The position numbers were made by a program, and so were the translations under genes. Positions 23,095 through 31,538 of a stretch of 40,661 nt of DNA are shown piece by piece. The notes beneath the pieces are model-generated. The model did not search any database, was not told the origin of the DNA, and worked only from the letters and a program-made list of their open reading frames with translations. This stretch comes from UBA1858 sp963976865 (GTDB taxonomy: Bacteria; Pseudomonadota; Gammaproteobacteria; UBA4575): positions 1 to 40,661 of the forward strand of contig CAXBLY010000011.1 in the NCBI GenBank assembly GCA_963976865.1, read 5' to 3'. Numbering within the stretch: position 1 is the first letter of the stretch; every line of letters begins with the position of its first letter.

Positions 23095-25692
23095 CTAAAT
23101 TTGTGCTCGCACCCAGTCAGGTACGCTTTGCAATGCTTTATCTAATGCCGCCGGATTATCCCCGCCCGCCTGAGCCATGTCAGGCCTGCCACCACCTTTA
23201 CCACCTACTTGCGTGGCGACTGCATTGACTAGATCACCCGCCTTGATGCGATGCGTCTGGTCTTTAGTCACACCTGCGACCAAGGTCACTTTAGAATCTT
23301 TTGAAGTACCCAACACGATTGCCGCGCTACCCAATTTATCTTTCAGGCGATCTAAAGTATCACGCAGTGTTTTCACATCTGCACCTTCCAGATGATGGGC
23401 CAGTACTTTCATCCCGTCTATTTCAACCGCATTACTTTCAATGTCAGCACTCGCCTGTGTCGCCAGTTTAGATTTTATTTGTTCCAGCTCTTTTTCCAGT
23501 TCCTTGATTCTGCTTGCAGCCGTTAATGCTTTTTGTGGTGCGTCTTCTATACGTGCATTTAATATCTGTGCGGTTTCGTTAAAATTAGTTAACGTTGATT
23601 GTATCCAGTTAAATGCATTCTCACCTGTGACTGCCTCAATGCGTCTTATGCCAGATGCCACCCCGGTTTCTGCAATTATTTTAAATAAACCAATATCACC
23701 AGCCCGGTTGACATGCGTCCCACCACATAGTTCTACTGAAAAATCACCAATGGAAAGCACACGTACTTCTTCACCATATTTTTCACCGAACAATGCCATG
23801 GCACCTGCTGCCAGTGCTTTATCCTTGTTCATCAACTCTGCCTGTGCAGCACTGTTTTTTCTGATTTCAGCATTGACGATCTGTTCGATCTGGAAAATCT
23901 CTTGCTGGCTCACTGGCGCATCGTGCGAAAAGTCAAAACGCAATCTTTCTGCATCAACCAGTGATCCTTTCTGCTGCACATGGGTACCCAGCACCTGGCG
24001 TAGCGCGGCATGCATGAGATGAGTCGCAGAATGATTCAATACAATGTTTGCTCTGCGCTTTTCATTTACTTTCGCAATGACGCTGTCACCTGTCGATACG
24101 TTACCTTGAGTGACTTTGCCCATATGTGCAAATGCCGCACCTTTCTTTTGCGTATCGTTCACTTCAAAGCAGAAGTTATTGGCTTCTATGGTTCCCGTGT
24201 CACCGACCTGGCCACCCGATTCTGCATAGAAAGGTGTTTCTGTCAGTATTAGTATGCCTTCATCACCTTCATTTAATGTCTGTACTGACTGATTGGCAGA
24301 AAATATCTCTTCCACTTTCGTGTTGCCATGTAATCCCTGGTAGCCGGTAAAATCAGTCACTGACTTTACATCCAGCGCTACATCATAGCCTTCGCCAAAA
24401 CGACTCGCATCACGCGCACGTTCGCGTTGCTGGTTCATGTTCTTCTCGAAACCTTCAATATCCAGTTGAAGATTTTTTTCACGGGCTATGTCGGCCGTCA
24501 GATCCACGGGGAAACCATATGTGTCATACAGCTTGAATACAGTATCGCCGGAAATAGTCTTTCCTTTCATGCGATCAATATCATCCTGAAGAATACGCAT
24601 GCCCTGTTCCAGCGTTTCACTAAAACGCTCCTCTTCATTCAGCAGTCCACGTTCAACTTTTGCCTGCGCTTCAATCAACTCAGGGAAAGCACCATGAAAT
24701 GTACCTATTAACGGTTCCACTAATTGATGAAAGAAAGGTTCCTGCAACCCCAGACGATGCCCGTGTCTTGCTGCGCGACGAATAATTCTGCGCAGTACAT
24801 AGCCGCGCCCTTCGTTGGATGGCAACACACCATCAGCAATCAAAAAACTGCAGGAACGAATATGATCAGCAATGACTTTGAGTGAAGGGTTCGACAGGTC
24901 TTTTATTTTTGCCATGCTGGCAACCTGTTTAATCAGCCCTTTAAAAAGGTCCGTGTCATAGTTGCTATTTACTCCCTGCAGTACGGCACAGAGTCTTTCC
25001 AGCCCCATCCCGGTATCGACGGATGGTTTTGGTAATGAATTAAGCTTGCCTGCCTGATCGCGCTCATACTGCATGAAGACAAGGTTCCAGATTTCCACAT
25101 AACGGTCGCCGTCTTCATCAGGGCTGCCCGGCGGGCCACCCGGAATATGATCACCGTGATCATAGAATATTTCCGTACAGGGACCACAGGGACCGGTATC
25201 TCCCATAGCCCAGAAATTATCCTTGGCACCAATTCTTTTTAGTCGGTCTTTATTGACACCAATCTCTTTTAACCATATATCTGCTGCTTCATCGTCTTCT
25301 TCAAAGACGGTTACCCAAAGCTTTTCTTCCGGCAAACCAATGACATTGGTCAGCAAATCCCATGCATAGCTGATGGCTTCCGGTTTGAAGTAGTCACCAA
25401 AGCTGAAATTACCCAGCATTTCAAAGAAGGTGTGATGTCTTGCTGTATACCCGACATTTTCGAGATCGTTATGCTTGCCCCCCGCCCGCACACAGCGCTG
25501 ACTGGATGTCGCTCGTGTATACGCGAGTTTATCTTTGCCCAGGAATACATCCTTGAACTGAACCATGCCCGCATTTGTAAATAACAAGGTGGGATCTGAT
25601 GCAGGCACCAGCGAGCTGGTCGGGACTTTTGTGTGTTCCTTGCTCTCAAAGTAATCTAAAAATGCGCTGCGTATTTCCGCACTACCTTCCAT
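23095..25692 (-). CDS. alaS: Alanyl-tRNA synthetase
   Basis: The 865-residue class II synthetase opens SAEIRSAFLDYFESKEHTKV. The aminoacylation domain holds the RHHTFFEMLGNFSFGDYFK motif. The editing domain carries NHSATHLMHAALRQVLGTHV and the zinc-type CGGTHVNRAGDIG. A C-terminal glycine-rich segment (GGKGGGRPDMAQAGGDN) belongs to the C-Ala domain, so all parts are present and the length is normal. It starts at ATG 25692, 37 bp after the recX stop. The order recA-recX-alaS is widely conserved, so a shared transcript is likely. Confidence 0.98.
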   Translation of the reverse strand: MEGSAEIRSAFLDYFESKEHTKVPTSSLVPASDPTLLFTNAGMVQFKDVFLGKDKLAYTRATSSQRCVRAGGKHNDLENVGYTARHHTFFEMLGNFSFGDYFKPEAISYAWDLLTNVIGLPEEKLWVTVFEEDDEAADIWLKEIGVNKDRLKRIGAKDNFWAMGDTGPCGPCTEIFYDHGDHIPGGPPGSPDEDGDRYVEIWNLVFMQYERDQAGKLNSLPKPSVDTGMGLERLCAVLQGVNSNYDTDLFKGLIKQVASMAKIKDLSNPSLKVIADHIRSCSFLIADGVLPSNEGRGYVLRRIIRRAARHGHRLGLQEPFFHQLVEPLIGTFHGAFPELIEAQAKVERGLLNEEERFSETLEQGMRILQDDIDRMKGKTISGDTVFKLYDTYGFPVDLTADIAREKNLQLDIEGFEKNMNQQRERARDASRFGEGYDVALDVKSVTDFTGYQGLHGNTKVEEIFSANQSVQTLNEGDEGILILTETPFYAESGGQVGDTGTIEANNFCFEVNDTQKKGAAFAHMGKVTQGNVSTGDSVIAKVNEKRRANIVLNHSATHLMHAALRQVLGTHVQQKGSLVDAERLRFDFSHDAPVSQQEIFQIEQIVNAEIRKNSAAQAELMNKDKALAAGAMALFGEKYGEEVRVLSIGDFSVELCGGTHVNRAGDIGLFKIIAETGVASGIRRIEAVTGENAFNWIQSTLTNFNETAQILNARIEDAPQKALTAASRIKELEKELEQIKSKLATQASADIESNAVEIDGMKVLAHHLEGADVKTLRDTLDRLKDKLGSAAIVLGTSKDSKVTLVAGVTKDQTHRIKAGDLVNAVATQVGGKGGGRPDMAQAGGDNPAALDKALQSVPDWVRAQI

Positions 25693-25729
25693 TGACTGGA
25701 TATCCTTTTGTGTTCGCTTGCCGATGCGG

Positions 25730-26212
25730 TCATTTAAAAAGTCGGAAAATTATATCATTAGGAAAGCCTTTTGATTGCATAAAGCGTACGCGTTTAGCCC
25801 GTTCTCGCGCATCAATATCATCATTTGACTGATATTTCTTTTCGTATGTAGCTGTAGCCACCTCAAACCAGTCGATATGCTGGCTATTCAGGTAATCATT
25901 CAGGGTTGCGGAGTCAATCCCGCGAATACGTAGTTCGTGAGCAATTTTCAGTGGACCACTGCCTTTGAGCAAACGCGAACGTACAAAATCTTCAAGGTAA
26001 CGCTGGTCACTTTGCAGCCCATGTTCATCGAGCTGCTCAAAAGCACTGGCAATTTGTTCTTCTGTAAATTCATTTCTGGCGAGCTTTGCTTCCAGCTCGA
26101 CGCGAGAATGCTCGCGCCGGGACAGTAAATCAACTGCTACGTAATAGGCATCACGTCCAGGTCCTGGTTTGGCACTAGACTTCAGCAGCCTCTTCCTCTT
26201 CCTGTGAGTCAT
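25730..26212 (-). CDS. recX: Regulatory protein RecX
   Basis: RecX binds RecA filaments and limits their activity. From ATG 26212 the product is 160 residues, the usual RecX size. Conserved stretches are AYYVAVDLLSRREHSRVELE, KLARNEFTEEQIASAFEQL, DEHGLQSDQRYLEDFVRSR and GPLKIAHELRIRGI. The start lies inside the end of recA (38-base overlap in another frame), so translation is probably coupled. An upstream GTG at 26227 would only lengthen the overlap. Confidence 0.93.
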   Translation of the reverse strand: MTHRKRKRLLKSSAKPGPGRDAYYVAVDLLSRREHSRVELEAKLARNEFTEEQIASAFEQLDEHGLQSDQRYLEDFVRSRLLKGSGPLKIAHELRIRGIDSATLNDYLNSQHIDWFEVATATYEKKYQSNDDIDARERAKRVRFMQSKGFPNDIIFRLFK

Positions 26213-27221
26213 CAGGCACAAAGTCACTTAGATCTGGAAGCAGCTTGGCACGCAACAGGCCGTCAATTTCGTCAATAAGATGCGGATTTTCATTGAGATA
26301 AGCTTTGGCATTCTCTTTACCCTGGCCGATTCGATCATCGCCATAGCTGTACCAGGAACCTGCTTTCTTCACCAGCTCATGTTCAACACCCAGGTCTATC
26401 AACTCACCCACACGCGAAATTCCTTCGCCGTAAAGAATTTCAAATTCTGCCTTCTTGAATGGAGGCGCCATTTTATTCTTAACGACTTTGACACGTGTTT
26501 CATTACCAAGAATCTCATCACCCTTCTTGATAGAGCCAATACGGCGAATATCTAAACGCACCGATGCATAGAACTTCAATGCATTACCACCCGTGGTGGT
26601 TTCAGGACTGCCAAACATAACCCCGATTTTCATACGGATCTGGTTGATGAAAATTACCATGGTGTTTGAGCGTTTGATGTTGCCGGTAAGCTTTCTTAAT
26701 GCCTGTGACATCAAACGTGCCTGCAACCCCATGTGTGAGTCACCCATGTCGCCTTCAATTTCAGCTCTTGGTGTTAATGCTGCAACAGAGTCGACAACCA
26801 CAATATCAACAGCACCCGAGCGTACCAGCATGTCAGTGATTTCAAGTGCCTGCTCACCCGTGTCAGGTTGAGAAACAAGTAATTCATCAACATTAACCCC
26901 CAGTTTCTCGGCATAAGTAGGGTCCAGTGCGTGCTCTGCATCAACGAATGCTGCAGTACCTCCTGTTTTCTGACATTCTGCAATCGCTTGCAAGGTTAGC
27001 GTGGTTTTACCAGAAGACTCCGGGCCGAAGATTTCAATGACACGGCCTTTAGGTAACCCGCCTATTCCCAGAGCGACATCCAGCGCCAGTGAACCTGTAG
27101 AAATAACATCAATGTTTCGTGGCATGGGATCATCCCCCAAGCGCATGACTGCACCTTTTCCAAACTGGCGTTCAATTTGCCCTAGGGCTGCTGATAGCGC
27201 TTTCTTCTTGTCTTCTTCCAC
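26175..27221 (-). CDS. recA: Recombinase RecA
   Basis: The 348-residue protein starts at GTG 27221 with GAGG 5 bases upstream. Walker A is GPESSGKTTLTLQAIAE; other conserved blocks are AFVDAEHALDPTYAEKLGV, VVDSVAALTPRAEIEGDMGD, GLQARLMSQALRKLTGNI and FINQIRMKIGVMFG (DNA-binding loops). The C-terminus is acidic, as usual. It handles homologous pairing, SOS induction and repair in the cytoplasm. Upstream I find no CTG-N10-CAG LexA box, although a palindrome sits in the promoter region. recX follows with overlap. Confidence 0.99.
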   Translation of the reverse strand: MEEDKKKALSAALGQIERQFGKGAVMRLGDDPMPRNIDVISTGSLALDVALGIGGLPKGRVIEIFGPESSGKTTLTLQAIAECQKTGGTAAFVDAEHALDPTYAEKLGVNVDELLVSQPDTGEQALEITDMLVRSGAVDIVVVDSVAALTPRAEIEGDMGDSHMGLQARLMSQALRKLTGNIKRSNTMVIFINQIRMKIGVMFGSPETTTGGNALKFYASVRLDIRRIGSIKKGDEILGNETRVKVVKNKMAPPFKKAEFEILYGEGISRVGELIDLGVEHELVKKAGSWYSYGDDRIGQGKENAKAYLNENPHLIDEIDGLLRAKLLPDLSDFVPDDSQEEEEAAEV

Positions 27222-27282
27222 GAATTACCTCGGCTTCTTTGTATGTATGATTTTGGTTATAAATTTGCAACTAAATAATCGA

Positions 27283-27301
27283 GCTATATTAATAGCGTCA
27301 A
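27283..27301 (-). promoter_or_regulatory. recA promoter region with a palindrome next to the -35 element
   Basis: On the minus strand TTGACG (27296-27301) is followed immediately by a GCTAT-TAAT-ATAGC palindrome (27283-27296) lying where the spacer would be. A weak -10 (TTATTT or GATTAT) follows. The canonical gammaproteobacterial LexA box is absent. Confidence 0.4.
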
Positions 27302-27311
27302 CACATGCAGT

Positions 27312-27836
27312 CTACACAAGATTTGCAAGAGGAAAACTGTCCAGTGTGTAGTAGCGTGCGCCGTCTTTGTCGAGCCGGGATTCCACTAAATGAAATTCTT
27401 CAACCTCCCACTCGATCGGAGTGAAGTCCGGATTTGACACCGGTATTTGTGCATTTCTAAGCAATGAAACGTGCGGCACATAGCGCTTGCTTAATTTTGA
27501 AATACCACAGAATTGCGCACAGTTGCGAACACTTCTATATAAACTTTCGAGCTCGCGAGGAACACAGCTTGGCCCTACCCAGAATATTTTTGTTTTATCA
27601 AAATACCCTAATCGATCCAGTTTAAGCTGAAACGGTCGAGTAGTAATATCCTGTAAATTCTGAACAATGCACTCGGTTGATTCATATGAAGTATTGCCTA
27701 AAAATAATAACGTTACATGAAAGTTCTCAGGTAATACTTCTCTTCCCCAACCTGCGTAATCACACTGAAGCTCATGTAACTTCTCAAGTTGATTTTCGTT
27801 TGGCCAGAACGCCAGAAATAATCGTCGCGCATTCAT
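27312..27836 (-). CDS. thpR: RNA 2',3'-cyclic phosphodiesterase (2'-5' RNA ligase family)
   Basis: The 174-residue 2H-phosphoesterase has the two required HxTx/HxSx motifs, ENFHVTLLFLG (about residues 38-48) and RYVPHVSLLRN (about 127), and an N-terminal RRLFLAFWPNENQLEKL. Proteins of this family open 2',3'-cyclic phosphates and can join tRNA halves by 2'-5' links. The second motif has Ser in place of Thr, a frequent variation. Its ATG overlaps the pncC stop by 4 bases (ATGA), so the two are translationally coupled. It ends 91 bp before the recA start, on the same strand. Confidence 0.92.
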   Translation of the reverse strand: MNARRLFLAFWPNENQLEKLHELQCDYAGWGREVLPENFHVTLLFLGNTSYESTECIVQNLQDITTRPFQLKLDRLGYFDKTKIFWVGPSCVPRELESLYRSVRNCAQFCGISKLSKRYVPHVSLLRNAQIPVSNPDFTPIEWEVEEFHLVESRLDKDGARYYTLDSFPLANLV

Positions 27837-28339
27837 TTCAATAACTTAGCCAATTCTTCTAATGCAAATTCAACTGCCTGCTCTCGCACCTGGTTTCTGT
27901 CTCCTGAAAATATTTTTTTTATGGAGACTGGATTTTGATTCTTTTTCGTCCAGCTAAACCACACAGAGCCCACAGGATTTATTTCACTGCCTCCTCCAGG
28001 ACCCGCGACACCCGATATCGCTATTGCCCAATCGGCGCGACTATGAGTTAACGCCCCCGAACCCATCTCCTCTACAGTTTGTTGACTGACAGCACCATGA
28101 GTATCGATTGTAGTATTCTGCACACCCAGCATATCCTGCTTGGCTGCATTGCTATAGGTGACAAATCCGCGATCAAACCAGACTGAACTGCCCGGCAGAT
28201 CAGTACAGACTTTGGCCAGCCAGCCGCCTGTACAGGATTCAGCCACGGCCAGCATTTGATCATTATGCGTTAAACATTTAGCCACTTGAGTAATACAGGT
28301 TTTAATAGTCACCTCAGCCAACTTGTTAATATTGAGCAA
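27833..28339 (-). CDS. pncC: Nicotinamide-nucleotide amidase (CinA C-terminal domain)
   Basis: The product is 168 residues from TTG 28339; no strong ribosome site is visible, so the start is uncertain by a few residues. The family signature AVAESCTGGWLAKVCTDLPG is present, with WFDRGFVTYSNAAKQDMLGV and ADWAIAISGVAGPGGG. The enzyme deamidates nicotinamide mononucleotide in the pyridine nucleotide salvage cycle. The stand-alone form without the N-terminal CinA domain is typical for gammaproteobacteria. It is divergent from mutS, with about 67 bp between them for both promoters. Confidence 0.93.
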   Translation of the reverse strand: MLNINKLAEVTIKTCITQVAKCLTHNDQMLAVAESCTGGWLAKVCTDLPGSSVWFDRGFVTYSNAAKQDMLGVQNTTIDTHGAVSQQTVEEMGSGALTHSRADWAIAISGVAGPGGGSEINPVGSVWFSWTKKNQNPVSIKKIFSGDRNQVREQAVEFALEELAKLLK

Positions 28340-28406
28340 TCTACATCAGGAAAGTAACAAGATTATTATTTTTACCGGGTTAAAGTATCAGAGTTAAACT
28401 ACCACT

Positions 28407-30959
28407 ATGACAAGCCAATCTACAGAAAATCATACGCCAATGATGCAGCAGTACCTAGGCATCAAAGCAGATCACCCGGATAAACTCCTTTTTTATCGCA
28501 TGGGCGATTTCTACGAACTGTTTATGGAAGATGCAGAGCAGGCGGCACGCTTACTGGACCTGACACTGACGTCGCGCGGCAATTCCAATGGTCAGCGCAT
28601 TCCAATGGCAGGTGTGCCAGTACACGCAGCAGAAGGCTACCTGGGTCGCTTAGTCAAGTCCGGGCAATCCATTGCTGTCTGCGAACAGGTGAGTGATCCC
28701 GCAGCCAGTAAAGGTCTGGTGAAACGCGAAGTAGTACGTATTGTGACTCCCGGCACCATTACTGATGAGAATTTGCTCGACCAAAAACGTGACAACCACA
28801 TTTGTGCAATTTACGTTCAGGGTGAATCCATCGGATTAGCCAGCATAGAATTAGGCTCGGGTGATTTTCTGTTACAGACATTCACCAGCGACAATGAACT
28901 GCTCGCCGAAATTGAAAGATTACAACCTGCTGAAATCATTACCCAGGAATACTCCGAGCTAGTATTAAATAACCGGAAAACACAAACACAGCCAGAGTGG
29001 ATTTTTGAATTCGATAGCTCGCATCGATTACTCACCGAACAATTTGGCACTAAAGACCTGACTGGTTTCGGCTGTGATGACTCACCGACAGCAGTTTGTG
29101 CTGCAGGCGCATTATTGCAGTATGTGAAAGACACACAACGCAAAGCATTACCGCACATAACAGGTTTACGCGTACAAAGGCATGATGAATATATTGTGGT
29201 TGACGCGGTCAGTCGAAAGAACCTTGAAATTGATCAGTCGATTGATGGTAACAACAAGCATTGCCTTACCGGTGTCATTGATCATACTCAAACCGCCATG
29301 GGTGCACGATGTTTGCGCCGCTGGATTGGGCAGCCCTGCCTTAATATGACGACATTGCGTTCGCGTTATCAGTCTATTGACAGTTTCATTCAAACGAAAG
29401 CCTATATTGAACTGCAGCAAATCCTCAGGAGCATTGCCGACGTAGAACGTATACGCGCACGCATAGCAATACAGACAGCCAGGCCTCGTGACTTAACCTC
29501 GTTAAGAGACTCGTTGCACCAGCTACCACAAATGCAGCAATTACTGAGTGCTTTTACTGAAGGCCGAATCCATTCACTCCAGCAGCAGCTTGATCTACCT
29601 GACACATTAAATGAATTACTGACTTCATCATTAAAAAACGAGCCTTCTGCATTCATTAAAGATGGTGGTGTTATTGCAACAGGTTACGACAAGGAACTGG
29701 ATGAGCTGCGCACTCTACACACCAACGCAGACGACTACCTATTACAACTGGAACAGCGCGAACAACAGGAAACAGGCATCGCCACATTAAAAGTCGCGTA
29801 TAACCGTGTGCATGGTTACTACATTGAAGTAAGCAAGCTGCAAGTTGACAAAATTCCTGAGCGTTTCACACGCAGACAAACATTAAAGAATGTTGAACGT
29901 TACATCACACCAGAATTAAAAGAATTTGAAGACAAAGTACTAAGCGCGAAAGAGCGCGCACTTAGTCGTGAAAAATATTTATACGACCAGATACTTGAAC
30001 AGTTACTTGCTTACCTGTCGCCATTACAGTCCATTGCAAATGCGATAGCCGAACTTGATGTACTCGCCTGCTTTGCACAGGTCGCTCTGGATTTTGATTA
30101 CGCACAACCAGAACTGACTGATGAAATCGGCATTCACATTAAACAGGGACGACACCCCGTTGTTGAACAGATACAAAATGCGCCTTTTATTGCTAACGAC
30201 ATTAGCTTAAGCCCGGAGTCGCGGTTACTGCTGATTACCGGACCCAACATGGGTGGAAAGTCCACTTTCATGCGTCAAACTGCATTGATTGCTATCCTGG
30301 CTTTTGCCGGATGTTATGTTCCCGCGCAGTCAGCCAGGCTTGGCCCTATCGACAGAATCTTTACCCGTGTGGGTGCCGCGGATGATTTAAGCACAGGCCG
30401 TTCAACCTTTATGGTGGAAATGACAGAAGCCGCCAATATTTTAAATAATGCTACTGCAAACAGTCTGGTGCTAATGGATGAGATTGGTCGCGGCACCAGC
30501 ACCTTTGATGGATTATCTTTGGCGTGGGGATGTGCAGACCATTTGTTACAGAAAAATCGCTCACTTACCACATTTGCTACTCATTACTTTGAACTGACTT
30601 CATTAGCCAGCGAACTGGAAGGCGCAGAAAATATTCATATTGATGCGATAGAACACGGCGATGAAATTGTGTTTTTACATACAGTCAAACCAGGACCCGC
30701 TAACCAGAGTTATGGTTTGCAGGTAGCGCAACTTGCAGGTGTCCCCAGAAGTGTTATTAAAAATGCCAAACAGCGTCTGGCATTATTAGAACAGCAGTCG
30801 CATTCAAATAATTCAGTGCAAACAGAGCTGCCTCTTATGGTTGAGTCAACAGACACTCATCCTGTGATCGAGACGCTGGAAGAAATTAACCCTGACAACC
30901 TGACACCCAGACAGGCTTTGGAAATTCTATACCAATTAAAAGCACTCGAAGACAGTTAA
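28407..30959 (+). CDS. mutS: DNA mismatch repair protein MutS
   Basis: The 850-residue protein has all five MutS domains. The mismatch-recognition motif with Phe and Glu is YRMGDFYELFMEDAEQAARL near residue 35. The ATPase has Walker A GPNMGGKSTFMRQTA, TRVGAADDLSTGRSTFMVEM and Walker B SLVLMDEIGRGTSTFDGLS, then FATHYFELTSLA. A helix-turn-helix and a dimer segment end the protein (DNLTPRQALEILYQLKAL). Length is typical for MutS1. It binds mismatches and recruits MutL. It is divergent from pncC and faces the convergent GH13 gene across the repeat array. Confidence 0.99.
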   Translation: MTSQSTENHTPMMQQYLGIKADHPDKLLFYRMGDFYELFMEDAEQAARLLDLTLTSRGNSNGQRIPMAGVPVHAAEGYLGRLVKSGQSIAVCEQVSDPAASKGLVKREVVRIVTPGTITDENLLDQKRDNHICAIYVQGESIGLASIELGSGDFLLQTFTSDNELLAEIERLQPAEIITQEYSELVLNNRKTQTQPEWIFEFDSSHRLLTEQFGTKDLTGFGCDDSPTAVCAAGALLQYVKDTQRKALPHITGLRVQRHDEYIVVDAVSRKNLEIDQSIDGNNKHCLTGVIDHTQTAMGARCLRRWIGQPCLNMTTLRSRYQSIDSFIQTKAYIELQQILRSIADVERIRARIAIQTARPRDLTSLRDSLHQLPQMQQLLSAFTEGRIHSLQQQLDLPDTLNELLTSSLKNEPSAFIKDGGVIATGYDKELDELRTLHTNADDYLLQLEQREQQETGIATLKVAYNRVHGYYIEVSKLQVDKIPERFTRRQTLKNVERYITPELKEFEDKVLSAKERALSREKYLYDQILEQLLAYLSPLQSIANAIAELDVLACFAQVALDFDYAQPELTDEIGIHIKQGRHPVVEQIQNAPFIANDISLSPESRLLLITGPNMGGKSTFMRQTALIAILAFAGCYVPAQSARLGPIDRIFTRVGAADDLSTGRSTFMVEMTEAANILNNATANSLVLMDEIGRGTSTFDGLSLAWGCADHLLQKNRSLTTFATHYFELTSLASELEGAENIHIDAIEHGDEIVFLHTVKPGPANQSYGLQVAQLAGVPRSVIKNAKQRLALLEQQSHSNNSVQTELPLMVESTDTHPVIETLEEINPDNLTPRQALEILYQLKALEDS

Positions 30960-31071
30960 GCCGGCCGAGTTAGTTCAGGCATATGATTAGCTACCATTTG
31001 CAGCGCCACCCTTGAAACCACAAGAGCATGGCGACGGCTTTACGACATTCTCATGCTGAAAAAGTTACCGC

Positions 31072-31500
31072 GTCATTCCCGCGCAGGCGGGAATCCAGCT
31101 ATGTCAAAAATGTTCACACCTACCTCTGCATTCACCCATGCTGGATTCCCGTTTTCACGGGAATGACAATTGCAGGTGATGACTACACCCTGCCTCTGCA
31201 TTCACCCATGCTGGATTCCCGTGTCCACGGGAATGACAATTGCAGGTGATGGCCACACCCTGCCTCTGCATTCGCCCATGCTGGATTCCCGTTTCCACGG
31301 GAATGACAGTTGTAGCTGATAACTACACCCTGCCTCTGTATTCACCCATGCTGGATTCCCGTGTCCACGGGAATGACAGTTGTAGATGATGACTACACCC
31401 TGCCTCTACATTCACCCATGCTGGATTCCCGCCTGCGCGGGAATGACGGTACGTAGGTGGCGACTACACACCTGCCCTGTATTTACCTCTACTGGATTCC
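31072..31500 (+). repeat. 70-bp-period tandem array of ATTCCC-hairpin units
   Basis: CATGCTGGATTCCCG recurs at 31137, 31207, 31277, 31347 and 31417, an exact 70-bp period, with a decayed sixth unit near 31487. Every unit holds a hairpin (ATTCCCGT / ACGGGAAT or a compensated GC version) around a variable centre. The array begins with an inverted unit (31072-31098, GTCATTCCCGCGC...) and ends with its inverse (31421-31447, CTGGATTCCCGCC...). The core is the dRS3-type ATTCCC-N8-GGGAAT repeat known from Neisseria and many proteobacteria. It lies between convergent mutS and GH13 genes. It may act as a double-sided terminator. The remaining gap to either gene (30960-31071 and 31501-31538) holds nothing I can identify. 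Confidence 0.92.
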
Positions 31501-31538
31501 TGTCTGTGCGTGATCTGGAGACAATCTTTGGGAAGATA

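Noticed and set aside
31028..31249. Plus-strand open frames across the repeat array (31028-31249 and 31386-31649)
   Set aside because: They are translations of the 70-bp repeat, or of the repeat edge running antisense into the GH13 gene. They have no ribosome site and no non-repeat protein character.
31137..31500. CRISPR array
   Set aside because: Units are 70-bp tandem copies with near-identical interiors and no unique spacers; no cas gene is present.
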